From the NCBI GenBank assembly GCA_023014485.1, contig JAJOZX010001565.1, positions 253,001 to 317,000 on the forward strand: 64,000 bases of DNA. Direction: 5' to 3'. Positions 19,667 through 30,238 of the stretch are shown piece by piece. The DNA comes from Bathynomus jamesi. Its lineage: Eukaryota; Arthropoda; Malacostraca; Isopoda; Cirolanidae. Both the position numbers and the translations under genes were made by a program. Position 1 is the first letter of the stretch, and the number at the start of each line of letters is the position of its first letter. Below the pieces are notes generated by a model. The model was given only the letters and a program-made list of their open reading frames with translations, had not been told where the DNA came from and did not search any database.

Positions 19667-20828
19667 ATGACTGAGCAGACGAAGTGTAAGAAACGGAAAT
19701 ATGAAGAAGAAAATAGAGTTTTTAAACAGGAGTGGGAGGAGAGCTTTGCCTTTACTGTTAAGGGTGGGAAACCTGTGTGTCTTATCTGCCACGTGGCACT
19801 CAATCACTTTAAAGCCAGTAACTTAAAGCGTCATCATGAAACTAACCATAAAAATTTTATTACGGAATTTCCTCCCAAATCAGAATTGCGGAAGACTAAG
19901 TTAACAATGTTGAAATCTAGCCTAGTTGCCCAACAAACTGTACTTTCATCATTGTGTAAGACAGCTGACTTAACTACTAGTTTTGCTATGGCATGGAATA
20001 TTGCTCGTGCTCAACTTCCCTACAGTAGTGGAGAATTTGTGAAGAAGAAAAGAAAAGGGAAAGTCATACCCACAACTAGAAGATCACGAATGGGTGCAGG
20101 ATCTGATGTTTTCTACTGATGTAATACACCCCCTTCATAATCTAAATTTGGCACTTCAGGGAAAGGCTAATGTTATTTCTGACCTTACACAGACAGTTTT
20201 CAGTTTCCAGAATAAAATAAAGCTCTTCAAAAAAGATCTAGTAACAAAAACATTTGACCACTTTCCCCACCTGAAAAACTGAGCAAACGCTTTTCCTGAT
20301 ATTGAAATAAAAGATAGTAAATTGGAGGAATACAAAGGTAAATTAGAAGGACTAATTGATGATTTTCAGTTCAGGTTTGATGAACTGAAGAAGCTAAAAC
20401 CATGCTTCGAATTTCTTGTAAATCCTTTCCTGATTGATGTCGTCAACGATGGCTGTCCTGTTACCACACCTTTTATTACGGAAGCTGCTTCAATACAAAC
20501 AGAACTTTTGGAGCTACAGGAGGACGTAGGTTTAAAGTTGATATATAAAAGCTTATCTGCAGTTGAGTTTTGGAAGCAAGTACCAGAGACAAAGTATCCT
20601 CACCTCAGGAAAACCAGTTTCCGACTTATCTCAGTTTTTGGGACAACTTAGTGCTGTGAAGTACTCTTCTCGGTAATGAAGTTTGTAAAGTCAAAACATC
20701 GTGCTGCCCTCACTAACGAACACCTGACTGAGCTTCTTCATACCGCCTTAACATCACATCAGCCAGACTTTAAAGCATTAACAGCCAAAATGAAGACCCA
20801 AACTATGCCTTCTACAAGCAGTAATTAA
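19667..20828 (+). pseudogene. hAT transposase, second copy with internal deletion
   Basis: The N-terminal 125 codons are nearly identical to the first copy. At about 20047 it jumps to sequence corresponding to position 19245 of the first copy, losing about 690 bases that include the catalytic Asp blocks. It then runs through to the C-terminal part (FRFDELKKLKPCFEFLVNPF, ELLELQEDVGLK) and the stop near 20828. Because it extends past the end of copy one, the pair looks like an unequal-exchange product. Confidence 0.85.
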
Positions 20829-20974
20829 ACAATTTAATAATGTGAGTATAACTACTGTATATGTATATGTATATGTTTTTAATAATTAAATTCTTTTTAA
20901 AATATTTTGCGGCTCTCGTACATCTGAAAAACGCCGTATGTGGCTCTTGGGTCCAGGAAACTTCGCCACCCCTG

Positions 20975-21248
20975 GTCTATAGGTTCACCATGATCAGTTT
21001 CGCTCCCATGTTTGACAACTACGAGGAACTCCACCGGTTTCTTATAATTTTCGTACTCATGAAGAAATTTCTGGAGAGCTTCTTGGTATAAGATTCTTTT
21101 CTCGCCGGGAAGCTTTTCACTGTTCAGTTGGTTCACCAATTCGCTTTCCATTCTTTTAAGCGTGTTTTTACTGGGTTCAAGAACCGAATCTTGACTCTTT
21201 GTTTTGTTGTGAAGCATACACCTCGTGTGGCATCACGACTACTTTCAT
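20975..21248 (-). pseudogene. Polinton core-like protein, N-terminal part (copy 1)
   Basis: From the ATG at 21248 the minus strand encodes a start similar to copy 2's MKKVVVIPHEVYASLQ. After a frameshift follow SVLEPSKNTLKRMESEL and EKRILYQEALQKFLHEYENY. The frame ends at the hAT edge. The start lies five bases after the stop of the preceding small gene. It is a conserved Polinton structural-block gene of uncertain role; basic and helical character suggests a virion core function. Confidence 0.8.
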
Positions 21249-21252
21249 TATA

Positions 21253-21570
21253 TTAAACTAGACAATAAAGGGCCAAAACTGAAAATAAAATGGGTAGGAA
21301 TGAACCCCCTCTTTGTACAATAATTCGCTTTTCCTTTCCCACAGTTTGTCTTTTACGAGCGAGTGCGTGTAGTATGTTCTTGTAACGATGTAAGCAAGAC
21401 TTCTGAGAAGGCTTCATTGGTACATTCCATTTTATAACGTTAAGACAGATTTCGCAGTTGCATTTTAAAAAGTCGGAGGCAATAATTTTAACAAACAGCT
21501 GCTGCAGAGTTCGTGGCAGTTGATGATAGATTTTTATCAATTCACGGTACTTCTTTAACCTCTTTGTCAT
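21253..21570 (-). CDS. Polinton small protein with hydrophobic tail (copy 1)
   Basis: A complete 105-codon frame opens MTKRLKKYRELIKIYHQLPR, has paired Cys residues (KCNCEICLNVIK), a basic segment with HRYKNILHALARKRQ, and ends in a hydrophobic stretch (SFLPILFSVLALYCLV). Its ATG overlaps the ATPase stop as ATGA. Such proteins sit between the ATPase and the core gene in many Polintons and are compared with small adenovirus core or membrane-active proteins; that assignment is inference. It is one of the few complete frames in copy 1. Confidence 0.75.
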   Translation of the reverse strand: MTKRLKKYRELIKIYHQLPRTLQQLFVKIIASDFLKCNCEICLNVIKWNVPMKPSQKSCLHRYKNILHALARKRQTVGKEKRIIVQRGGSFLPILFSVLALYCLV

Positions 21571-22011
21571 TCTGGGATATACAACGTTTCAGCCTCGTTT
21601 GGGAATATATTCGTTCTTAGAAGCACCGTAAACGTGTTTCGCTGGTGAAGGCCACAAACCATATATCCGTGACGCTGGCTTGTAGCTTCTTTATAAACGT
21701 CCAGAAACTCTTTACGACGATTTGGGAATATTTGGGTGGCTAATACCCCAATTTGTGATACATCTCGACTGCTGAGCGAATAAATAGAACTAACATCATG
21801 AACACTTTTGTGGAACAAAATATCATCTCGGTATTCGTTGAATACGGCTTGGTATGTCGAATAGCACTATATAACTATGCATAGAGTTTGAAAACAGCTC
21901 ATGCTTATCTTTAACGATTGTAAGCATAAACACGGTTTTACCGCAGCCTGTAGGACCGGATATAATGCATGTAGAAGGGTTTGTGAACCTGAATTTTTCT
22001 ACAGAATTCAT
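21567..22011 (-). pseudogene. Polinton packaging ATPase (copy 1), Walker B deleted
   Basis: The N-terminus has SVEKFRFTNPSTCIISGPTG and continues with CGKTVFML, a perfect Walker A P-loop of FtsK/HerA-type genome packaging ATPases. After a frame change the C-terminal third follows (RDVSQIGVLATQIFPNRRKE, NTFTVLLRTNIFPNE). Compared with copy 2, about 60 codons including the Walker B strand are missing between them. The ATG at 22011 is used; the frame extends upstream only through non-ATG codons. Confidence 0.9.
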
Positions 22012-24318
22012 CCCTAACACGTCACACTCTTAAGTGGAACATTTACAAAATATAATAAAATTTTAAGCGATGCTCCTTATATTCTACAATCTAGTTTTTC
22101 TTCTTCCACAAAACCTTGAATGATGACGAAGGTGGGGCACTTTACCAGTATCATGTACCCGTCGTGAAAATTGCAGATGAAGATGATGATAGCGACGATA
22201 GTATAGTTGTTGTTGAGACTACAGACTGCTCCATCAACGTCACACCCACTAGGGATCCGGAACCCTCAGCAATGTCAACCTTAGCACCCCCACTCGCAAA
22301 TTCGGGTAGAAAGTGGATGCATGAGGCTGATAACAATCCCATTGTTCAAACACCTTCCACGTCTTGTGTAAAGCGTGTAAAACTCTCAACGAGTGCAACG
22401 GCCGTTAGGCCCTCAGTAAGTTCTGAAAATATAAGAGAACCTCAACCCTCTACGTCTTACAGTACAACCCCTACAGTAGCTCCTTCTACAAATAAAACTG
22501 TACCCACTAATCCCTATTCAGTACTACCTCCCGCTGTGCCCTCCACCTCGACAGCAACATCTCAATCTGTAGACAGCATAACATTCGAACTATTGCGCAA
22601 CGTCACCACACCCCGACCCTGACTAGAAACCGCTACGTAGTCAGTGTCGACCCGCGAACCATGTATGACAACGGTGTTGAACACAGACTACGGCGCATAG
22701 TTGAGCGTATTATGGAGTTTGCCCTTCAGAGCAATGAGGGACGTAAAGCCAGGACGAGCTGTCCCTCGGGTTCAGGGCAGATGATGGAGATAGAGACGAT
22801 TTCTGGGTAGTAATACCCTACAGACTTCTGGCTGACGTAGATGTAGAGTACATTTTGGGGCGTATAATACATGCCGCTCAAAGAAGCACCGATTTTAAGA
22901 TGGGCAACTTCACGATTGATATAGACCACGTTTTCTGTGTTGCGGGACATACGGCCACACTTTATACACTTAACTTTGACAGTTATCAAATATTCAGAAA
23001 CCACACAAATCTCGATCGCGGTTGTGGCTTCTTGCAATAGTCTTGTCATATGTTTACTGTCCAAAATACAGTTGCCAAAAAAATTTGGCTGCCGACGGTT
23101 GTGCAGCCTGCATGTAAACTAGCCACAGGCTGCAGGTTCGAATTTGACTGAAATATGGGGCCTGAAGAGCTGAGAAGTGGAGAGCAGGAAATGGATGTGC
23201 GTATAGTTGTATTTGGATTGGATGATCGTCGTAGGACTCTATACGTTTTAAAAAGCAGTGTGAGAAATCGTACAAAGCCTCTACTCATTTTAGGTTTGTC
23301 GTGGACAACATACCTCCCCATTCGCAATATAAGGACTCTTCACTCGAATTATGATAAAAGCAGTAAGTATGGCAGGCACCATGATTTGTGTAAGGGGTGT
23401 CTCGAGTTTACGGATGATACAGTGTAACATTGTAAGGATTGCCACATGGTATGCGAGCAGTGTAAAAGCCCCAAATGTGAAAGTCGAGTAGTTGAAGCTG
23501 AGAAGAAGGACTGTAATGTGTGTAGACGCACGTTTTTCAATAATAACTGTTTTAAATTCCATAAATCAAATGGGACGTGCAAGAAAATGATATCTTGTGA
23601 GTGTGGCATGTTTCAGATGATGGACAGTTGGGGAAAATTCGAGCACATGTGTGATGAAATTCGCTGTACTACATGCTATGAGAAATATAAGGCGGACGGT
23701 GTAAAACATATTTGTTATATGAAAGATGCCAAAACTAAAAATAATCCATGCATAACTGTATACTACGACATAGAGACACACAAACCCAGAAACCAAAGAG
23801 GTTATTCGTAAGTCACACTATCTGTGACGAGTGCATGAACAATGAGTGTGATGAGTGTTGCAAATGTGGCAAACGAACAAACATTTTTAAGACGACTGCA
23901 AGCGACGCCCCCGTGAAACTCTTTGTGGACTATATTGTCAAGCTAGCGGACCAATTAAAAAAAATGACCATATATATTCTTGCCCATACCGTAGCAAAGT
24001 TTGACACAGTTTCTTTATAAGGAACTGCTTGAACACGAGTTCTTAGAAATATTTACAGGTGACCCATTGAAAAGAGATGGAGATAAGAGGAAATATTCAG
24101 TTTAAAGACACCCTGTTATTCACACGTTGTAAATTAGCTAAGCTACGCAAGGTGATGGGCGAAGCTAAAGTTTCAAAGGGGTATTTCTCTTACACTTTCC
24201 TCACTCACGACACTTTCAATTATGTAGGACTACCACCTCCCAAACATTACTTTAACTATGACAACATGAGTGCAGGCGACCGCGAAGAGTTTGAGCGCTA
24301 CTACGGGGCTCCAATAAA

Positions 24319-25667
24319 CCTTAGCCCCCCCCCCCCCCCGCCCATGGCCTAAACCATTAGAGGTACAGTAAAACTAAACATACCTTACAAAAGAGAATTT
24401 AATCCTGCATTTAATGAGAAACAATTAAAACTTGGTGTTCCCGCCATTGGCTTCCAAGGCAGCCTGAATTCGCTTTGGGTAGCTTGCCAAAAGTGACGTA
24501 AATAGATCTTGATCGTTACGCAAATTCGCTAAAACAGTTTCAATGTGTTGCGTCATTGTATCCTTCGAAAATCGATTTGCTGCAGGTTCTTGAAACAAGA
24601 GACATTCAACCTTGTCCCTTATAACTGATCCAATGTGTTCACAGACGTTCAGGTCAGGAGAATTTCCTGGCCATTCTTCATTTCCAAAGAAATCGATCTC
24701 ATGGTTCCGCAACAACTGTTGAGTGGCTAATGCCTTAAAGCAGGGGGCCTTATCGTGCAGAAGTGTGACCTGATCGACTTCCATAACATTGTTTGGGTTT
24801 CCTAGAAACGGAATGACATGCTGGGATAGAATAATATCACGAAAATACTGTCCATCCCAACTCTGACCATTTGGCTTCAGCACCCACATGAGCTTCTTTG
24901 CAGTGAACGAAACAAACACACCAACACAGTCTGGACTTTTTAATAATTCGCGATAATGTTCATTGTCATCGATGTCATCTGGTGTTGTGGCCCACACTCG
25001 ATCATTTTGGTAGTTAGGCCGAAGTGTTACGTAAACAAAAAATTCATCGGAGACAGCTAAATGCATGAAATCATCCACATCCCAATCTTCAAGATAATGG
25101 GCAAACCACATTCTGTCATCGATGTTAAGTTGAGTTTTTCTTGGCTTTGGAAGTTCATGCCAAGGCTTTAAACCTTGCCTATGACGGTACAGTCGAATGA
25201 TCTCATCACTAACGATCTTTCCTCTCAACACTTCGATCTCTCTAGAAAGTTTAGCACAGCTGTTTTTCCGCTTACGCGCACCGCTTTCAATGATGTCCTT
25301 TGTTTCCTGAGAGAGTGGCAAATTTGGGCGCCCAGATTTGGTTGTATCCATTTTACATTCATCCAAAGTTTTATTCCAATTTCTTTTGACGAAGTCCTCA
25401 CTTCTTCGCAACTTTTTGGCAACCCATGAACGTGTTATAAAGGTGGCTCCAGCATCACGAGCTTCCCAAAATGTTATTGCTCGTATGTGATCTATCACAC
25501 GTTGCCTCTCCGAATCACCAATTAATTGAGAAGCCATTATATTATCACTTTATAAGCTAGAGTAATTTTAATACCTGCAATAAATAAATAATTTTATATA
25601 TTTTTATAATCACTAAAAACTATTTCGATATAAGTAAACATGTAAGCTGCAAATGGGGGTGCTAAGG
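24319..25667 (-). mobile_element. DD37E Tc1/mariner-type element inside polB
   Basis: Short inverted ends CCTTAGC (24319) and GCTAAGG (25661-25667) are each followed inward by a C-rich run: 16 C on the left and CACCCCC on the right in complement. A clean TA duplication is not visible. It interrupts the Polinton polymerase between exonuclease motifs II and III. The intact transposase suggests a much younger insertion than its host. Confidence 0.75.
24425..25537 (-). CDS. intact Tc1/mariner-superfamily transposase, DD37E
   Basis: A complete 370-codon frame has N-terminal helix-turn-helix domains (residues about 15-60 and 75-120, with KLRRSEDFVKRNW and SGRPNLPLSQ). The catalytic core follows: SDEFF (Asp 164), LLHDKAPCFKA (Asp 262) and SPDLNVCEHIG (Glu 300). 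There are 37 residues between the last two, the DD37E signature. A usual Tc1 reads HDNAP and PDLNPIE, so both outer motifs are atypical though the acids are kept. The frame has no stop or shift. It runs opposite to the Polinton polymerase it disrupts. Confidence 0.9.
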   Translation of the reverse strand: MASQLIGDSERQRVIDHIRAITFWEARDAGATFITRSWVAKKLRRSEDFVKRNWNKTLDECKMDTTKSGRPNLPLSQETKDIIESGARKRKNSCAKLSREIEVLRGKIVSDEIIRLYRHRQGLKPWHELPKPRKTQLNIDDRMWFAHYLEDWDVDDFMHLAVSDEFFVYVTLRPNYQNDRVWATTPDDIDDNEHYRELLKSPDCVGVFVSFTAKKLMWVLKPNGQSWDGQYFRDIILSQHVIPFLGNPNNVMEVDQVTLLHDKAPCFKALATQQLLRNHEIDFFGNEEWPGNSPDLNVCEHIGSVIRDKVECLLFQEPAANRFSKDTMTQHIETVLANLRNDQDLFTSLLASYPKRIQAALEANGGNTKF

Positions 25668-26993
25668 TTTTTTGGAACCCCTTACAACAGGTTTAATGAA
25701 GATACTCTTTACAATATAACGGATGAATGTGAGCGTTATTGTGTGAATGACGTACGCGTTTGTAGAGTATGGTTCCAACCCTTTAGAAGGATGTACATAA
25801 CCCGTTTCAACTGTGATCCGCTACAAGCCGCAACTACGCTAGCCGATTATTCCCCGAAACATTACGCGCAGTTATGGGTATAAGGCTATTTAATGGCTCA
25901 CATACATACAACAACAGACAGGTGTATAAATGAAACATGTGCGCAACACGTGGTAAGTGGCAATCAAGATCAATGAGCGTGTTTTTTGGGTAGATGGCAT
26001 AAGCTAGGACCTCACCACTGGTGAGAAGACGGTGTACTCCTTTAACAGATGCTGGTGGCATGAATGCCCACGTCCTGAGTGTGGTATCATAGGAGATATC
26101 CATGGCAAATCTCCTGCCGATAGTCTCGCAAGGACCTGTACTCACAACCAACTTATAAGCTAGTTTTCTGACAAGGTTTTGTGGGAACACGAATATAATA
26201 CCTGGATGGAGGCCGATGAGCAGTATCGCGAAGAAATAAGCGCTATCAAACGTACAGTGGTGCTGGACCCCCTCAAATGCGGCGATAGTTTGTTTGGAGG
26301 ACACACAAACCCCTTCAAACTAGACATTCCAGCTACGGAACGGGTGAAGATTCATAACTACAATTTCTGTTCATTATACCTTTACGTGATGAAGAACAAC
26401 CCGTACTCAGTAGGCGCACCTGAAAAACTCGTGGGTCCCGCCGTGTCTACCATCGAAGAGATCTCAGCTAATTTGAACGAGAATTACTTTGATCTTTCTT
26501 TCATACATGTGCTCCCCCCTTGCGACTAATGGATGCCAATCTTACCCGTTGTTATAGATCATAAACTCATGTTTCCACTGTGCGTAAAGTGCGCAGAGGA
26601 GAACAATGGGGACTGTAATCAACAATCAAAAAGAGGAGGATGAGAGGCGTTTATACAAGTCCTGAGCTATCCCTAGCCATTCGTCACGGATACAGAATAC
26701 TAAAGATCTATGAGGTGTGGAGGTTTCAGAAACTCCCCAACCTTTTCACACCGGATATGAACACTTTTTTAAAGGATAAGGTAGAAGCATCATGATACCC
26801 GTGAGGAGTTGAGCCCGAAGACGGAAAAACTGCCTATATTCAACGCTACTGTGATCGTGAAGGGATACAGCTTGAAAGGGACCAAATTGTGCGGAACCTT
26901 GGCAAGCGCTTTAGTGCAAAGTTGTGTTTAAATAGTCTTTGGGCAAATTTGCACAGAATACAGACAAGGGAAACGTTCATCTAGCTCAAAGTT

Positions 26994-28326
26994 ATAAAGA
27001 AGATTTGTAATCAGTCACTGGAAACGGGGATTATTCCTGAAGACTTCAAATTAGCTAACGTCAAGCCCATTTTTAAAAAAGGCAACCGCACAGTAGCTAG
27101 CAATTATAGGCCCATTAGCTTAACGTCAATTGTAGGTCAACTTTTGGAATCCGTAATTATGGATCGTATCATCGGACACTTAGAAAGTCGCGATTTGATT
27201 AATAGTAGTCAGCATGGGTTTCGACGCCATAGATCTTGTTTAACTAATTTGTTAGAATTTTATAACGAAATAGTGCGCGAATACGATAGGTATAGATAGA
27301 GCGGCTGACGTTATTTATTTAGATTTTAAAAAAGCGTTCGATACAGTTCCACATAGAAGATTAATTGCGAAGGTTAAAGCGCACGGTATACACGGTCAGG
27401 TAGCTAACTGGTTAGAGGAATGGCTTTGTGCTAGGAGACAGAGGGTCGTTGTTAATGGTAGTGAATCGGGGTAGTTCGATGTAGGTAGCGGTGTCCCACA
27501 AGGTTCAGTGTTAGGCCCATTGCTATTCGTAATTTATATTGACGACATAGATGTAGGTTTGACTAGTAACGTGTCAAAATTCGTGGACGATACTAAAATA
27601 GGCGGTAAGGTTGTTAACGTCGACGATAGAAATAGGCTCTAAGACGATGTAAATGGGATTATGGAGTGGATGGATAAGTGGCACATGCAATTTAACGTAG
27701 ACAAATGTAAAGTTTTGCATATAGGTTCTCGTAACAATAATTACACGTACACGATGGATGATAGAGAGTTAGCGAGCGTTGACGAGGAAGTAGATTTAGG
27801 CGTACGCGTATCTAAGGATTTAAAAGTTAGGAACCAGTGCCTGGAGTCTTGCGCAAAAGCTAATAGGATGTTAGGCCTCATGGCGCGTAATTTTGAATTT
27901 AAATCGAAGAATATTATATTGCCCCTTCACAAGTCCCTAGTCAGGCCTGATTTAGAATATGCCGTTCAGTTTTGGTGCCCGTATTTGCGTAAGGATATTG
28001 ATAGGTTAGAAAGGATTCAGCGTTGTGCCACGAAACTAATTCCGTCATTGCGCAACAAGCCTTTTGAAGATAGAATTAAAGACTTAGACTTGCATTCACT
28101 CGAAACTAGAAGATCAAGGGGGGAGCTTACTGAAGTTTTCAAAATCGTTAATAACATCGATAACGTAAATTTTGACAAACTGTTCACTGTCGATAATAGC
28201 AATACTCGTAATAACGGATTTATGTTGCGTGGCAGACGTTTCATTACTAATATCGCTAAAAACTTCTTTACGTTTAAAGAAATTAGTAGTATGGGCGCAA
28301 AATGTATGAGTGCAAATGTTACATAA
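26994..28326 (+). pseudogene. CR1/jockey-like LINE reverse transcriptase, 5' truncated
   Basis: It starts abruptly inside the Polinton polymerase with a non-[64 protein letters not shown], and the catalytic box [10 protein letters not shown] near 27580. The C-terminal thumb-like region (KANRMLGLMARNF, LERIQRCATKLIPSLR) is open from 27661 to 28326. A small insertion near 27297 and stops near 27473 and 27641 break the frame. The 5' part (endonuclease, ORF1) is missing, as usual after target-primed reverse transcription. It is the event that removed the end of the polymerase. Confidence 0.88.
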
Positions 28327-28546
28327 TGTTGCAAGAGTGACACCCCCTTTCTTGCAAGGCACCACATACTGCCCCCCCTTTGTTGGAAGGCACCCCCAAA
28401 ATGGGGGAGGGAGAATGTTGCAACTTGGAGGCGGAGTTATCCCCAAGCTGCAATGAACCTAACCTAAGAGAGAGAGGTGGTCGCCCGGCAGGAGCCGAGC
28501 GCATACTAAGACTTCAGCCGTGCCGCCGCTCTCTTACAGGGCCCCT
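28327..28546 (+). other. probable LINE 3' untranslated region
   Basis: C-rich sequence directly after the LINE stop, with AAATGGGGGAGG and CAACTTGGAGGCGG, no protein similarity, then a minisatellite. Assigning it to the LINE is inference from position. Confidence 0.4.
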
Positions 28547-28985
28547 AATCAGCCAGTTGGCTTAGAAGGCTGAGTTGCCAGTTTGCGTTTATTTATTTAA
28601 TTAAGTATATATTTATCAGCCAGTTGGCTTAGAAGGCTGAGTTGCCAGATTCGTCATTTATTTAATTAAAGCATAAATTCTCCCGCCAGTTGGGATAGAA
28701 GGCTGAGTTGCCAGTTTGCGTTTATTTATTTAATTAAGTATATATTAATCAGCCAGTTGGCTGAGAAGGCTGAGTTGCCAGATTCGTCATTTATTTAGTT
28801 AAAGCATATATTCTCCCGCCAGTTGCCTTAGAAGGCTGAGTTGCCAGATTCGTCATTATTTAATTAAAGCATATATTTCTGAATCAGCCATCTGGCTAGA
28901 AAGTTGAGTTGCCAATTTGCGTTTTATTTATTTAATTAAGTATATATTAATCAGCCAGTTGGCTTTTCTTAGAAGGCATAAATGG
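28547..28985. repeat. 67-bp minisatellite with two alternating subtypes
   Basis: Six complete units and one partial, each opening with a CAGCCAGTTGGCTTAGAAGG-like core and GCTGAGTTGCCAG. Two tail types occur: TTTGCGTTTATTTATT and ATTCGTCATTTATTTA. Their order is A-B-A-B-B-A, a partial dimeric higher-order pattern. It may be the LINE's repeat-bearing 3' tail or local satellite DNA. Confidence 0.9.
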
Positions 28986-29049
28986 CATGTATATAACCTT
29001 CGAGCGAATTAAAAGCGTAAATGCACTCACCGACTGTACACCCCTATTA

Positions 29050-29086
29050 TCACACACACACACACAGACACACACACACACACACA
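29050..29086. repeat. (CA)n microsatellite
   Basis: CA alternation with a few GA interruptions. Confidence 0.95.
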
Positions 29087-29088
29087 TC

Positions 29089-29255
29089 ACCATCAGTCGT
29101 ATAGACTTTTAGGAGCGCCAACAGGAGATGGCGAAATGAGGGCTACGACTTTTAAAAGGAGCTCCTCCATCAACAAGAGATGAGGGCTACGATTCTTTAG
29201 GAGCTCACCCCATTAACACCGCGTATCCGATATGAGGGCTACAACCAAACTTCCA
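29089..29255. repeat. three degenerate ~60-bp repeats
   Basis: GATGAGGGCTACGA and TTTAGGAGCTC recur with spacing of about 55-65 bases. No coding meaning is seen. Confidence 0.6.
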
Positions 29256-29572
29256 AACGATTGGTGGTGAAACCAACCATCAACCAACTCCTGGTAGACC
29301 GTCACTAAATACGTCCAATAGACAGACCTATTAAACAAATAGGATTATTGCAACGTTCGTTCATGTTGTTTATCTCCCTTTCTCAGTTGCAGTATGACTT
29401 GCCATTTTGCACTTACAGTATTTATTTAGCAATTATTTTGTCATAGAAATTCGCTTTAGAAACCATACAAATGATATAATTAAATACCGTGTAAAAACAA
29501 AAAGGAATAAATAAAACGCCAATACACCATTCTGATTATTTAGATGAATTAATGGAAATAAATATACAATCG

Positions 29573-29576
<4 letters not shown>

Positions 29577-29631
<55 letters not shown>
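29577..29631. repeat. (TA)n microsatellite
   Basis: Pure TA alternation. Confidence 0.97.
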
Positions 29632-29632
<1 letters not shown>

Positions 29633-29649
29633 CAAATAATAGCATCATG

Positions 29650-29871
29650 AATGGGGAATATATAATAAAAAATATACGAAATGTATAATCAATTGCATAT
29701 TAGTACAGGAAAAATATATACAGATATATTAAATATATTGAAAATACACGAAACGTATAATCAAATGCATATTAGTACAGGAAAAATATATAGTTATGTT
29801 AAATATATTGAAAATATACGAAACGTATAATCAAATGCATATTAGTACAGGATATATATATATATATACAA
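29650..29871. repeat. ~75-bp tandem repeat, three copies
   Basis: Units share ATACGAAACGTATAATCAA and TGCATATTAGTACAGGA, ending in TA-rich sequence. They lie at the junction where the accessory genes of Polinton copy 2 start. Confidence 0.85.
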
Positions 29872-29915
29872 ATTAAATATGTTTCCTTTATGTTCTACGA
29901 TGCAAAATGCTAAAC

Positions 29916-30238
29916 TCACACGTGATAGTCCACATCCACATCGCTATTACTTTGTACGACATGGTAAAACCGTCCAAGCATCACTTCACCGTTTAACTGA
30001 TACGGAGGTTTATACTCGATGTAAATGACTTTCATATCATTCACTACTATTTTTGTGCCCACTTTATACCCTGCGAGCTAGTCATCTTTAAGCACGGCTA
30101 GAACACAATCTAAGGCACGCACAAAGAGGTCATCGTTAACCACAACATCAAATACAAGTTTATAAACATGCCTTTCCAATCGGGGTTTTTTCTTACCGTC
30201 CCGAGCTTTTCAATCGTGAACTCTTCTTCACTCTGCAT
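29916..30238 (-). pseudogene. Polinton accessory gene, unknown (left-most)
   Basis: From the ATG at 30238 (MQSEEEFTIEKLG) the minus strand is coding-like, with one frame change near 30170 and one in-frame TAG near 30080. It includes DVVVNDDLFVRALDCVLAVL, KIVVNDMKVIYIEYKPPY and GEVMLGRFYHVV, ending at 29916. It overlaps the end of the neighbouring gene in another frame, so it is either a separate small gene or a frameshifted extension of it. I recognise no family. Confidence 0.5.

Larger units (their letters stand above)
17760..20974 (+). mobile_element. hAT (Charlie-type, GTF2IRD2/ZBED-like) with internal duplication
   Basis: The left end CAACGGTGGCCAAAC and the complement of the right end CAGGGGTGGCGAAG are degenerate hAT termini, with the GAGCCGCATGCGGCTC-type hairpin just inside. 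The flanking 8-mers (TTACATGC and GTCTATAG) differ, and the sequence on either side belongs to distant parts of the Polinton, so insertion was accompanied or followed by deletion. Inside, 17983-18555 is repeated at 19475-20046, giving two tandem partial transposase copies. Confidence 0.8.
16997..26993. mobile_element. Polinton/Maverick copy 1 (adintovirus-like), broken
   Basis: Left to right on the minus strand: protease, end of major capsid protein, gap filled by a hAT, core-like protein, small hydrophobic-tailed protein, ATPase. DNA polymerase B runs divergently on the plus strand. Gene order and orientation mirror copy 2 (29916-42480). Compared with copy 2, about 4 kb from the core-like gene to the end of the capsid gene (integrase, penton-like, basic core, most of the capsid) is missing where the hAT sits. 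No terminal inverted repeats are found. The right side is cut by a LINE. Residue identity to copy 2 in the ATPase N-terminus is roughly three in four, so the copies are different insertions or old duplicates. Confidence 0.85.
22116..26993 (+). pseudogene. Polinton DNA polymerase B (copy 1), split by a Tc1-like element
   Basis: Order along the strand: a Ser/Thr/Pro-rich N-terminus (22116-22620), a conserved pre-exonuclease region (FELLRNVTT... to about 23300), Cys-rich fingers (CEQCKSPKCESR, CNVCRRTFF, CECGMF, near 23450-23630), exonuclease motif I VYYDIET (23758), motif II-like ILAHTVAKFD with N replaced by T (23975), and motif III-like YCVNDVRV (25740). The palm follows with NFCSLYLYVMKNNPYSVG (26360) and KLCLNSLW (26920). 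It is cut by the LINE before the YxDTDS motif. A Tc1-like element occupies 24319-25667, and there are several stops. Confidence 0.85.

Noticed and set aside
17752..20982. Simple hAT insertion with target duplication
   Set aside because: The flanking 8-mers differ and the two flanks belong to parts of the Polinton ~4 kb apart, so a plain insertion does not explain the locus.
25834..26304. 156-codon minus-strand ORF inside copy 1 polB
   Set aside because: The plus strand in this interval aligns with copy 2's polymerase (TGEKTVYSFN, WEHEY regions); the minus frame is its shadow.
28547..28985. CRISPR-like array
   Set aside because: Repeats are ~67 bp with no unique spacers, in a eukaryotic context; it is a minisatellite.
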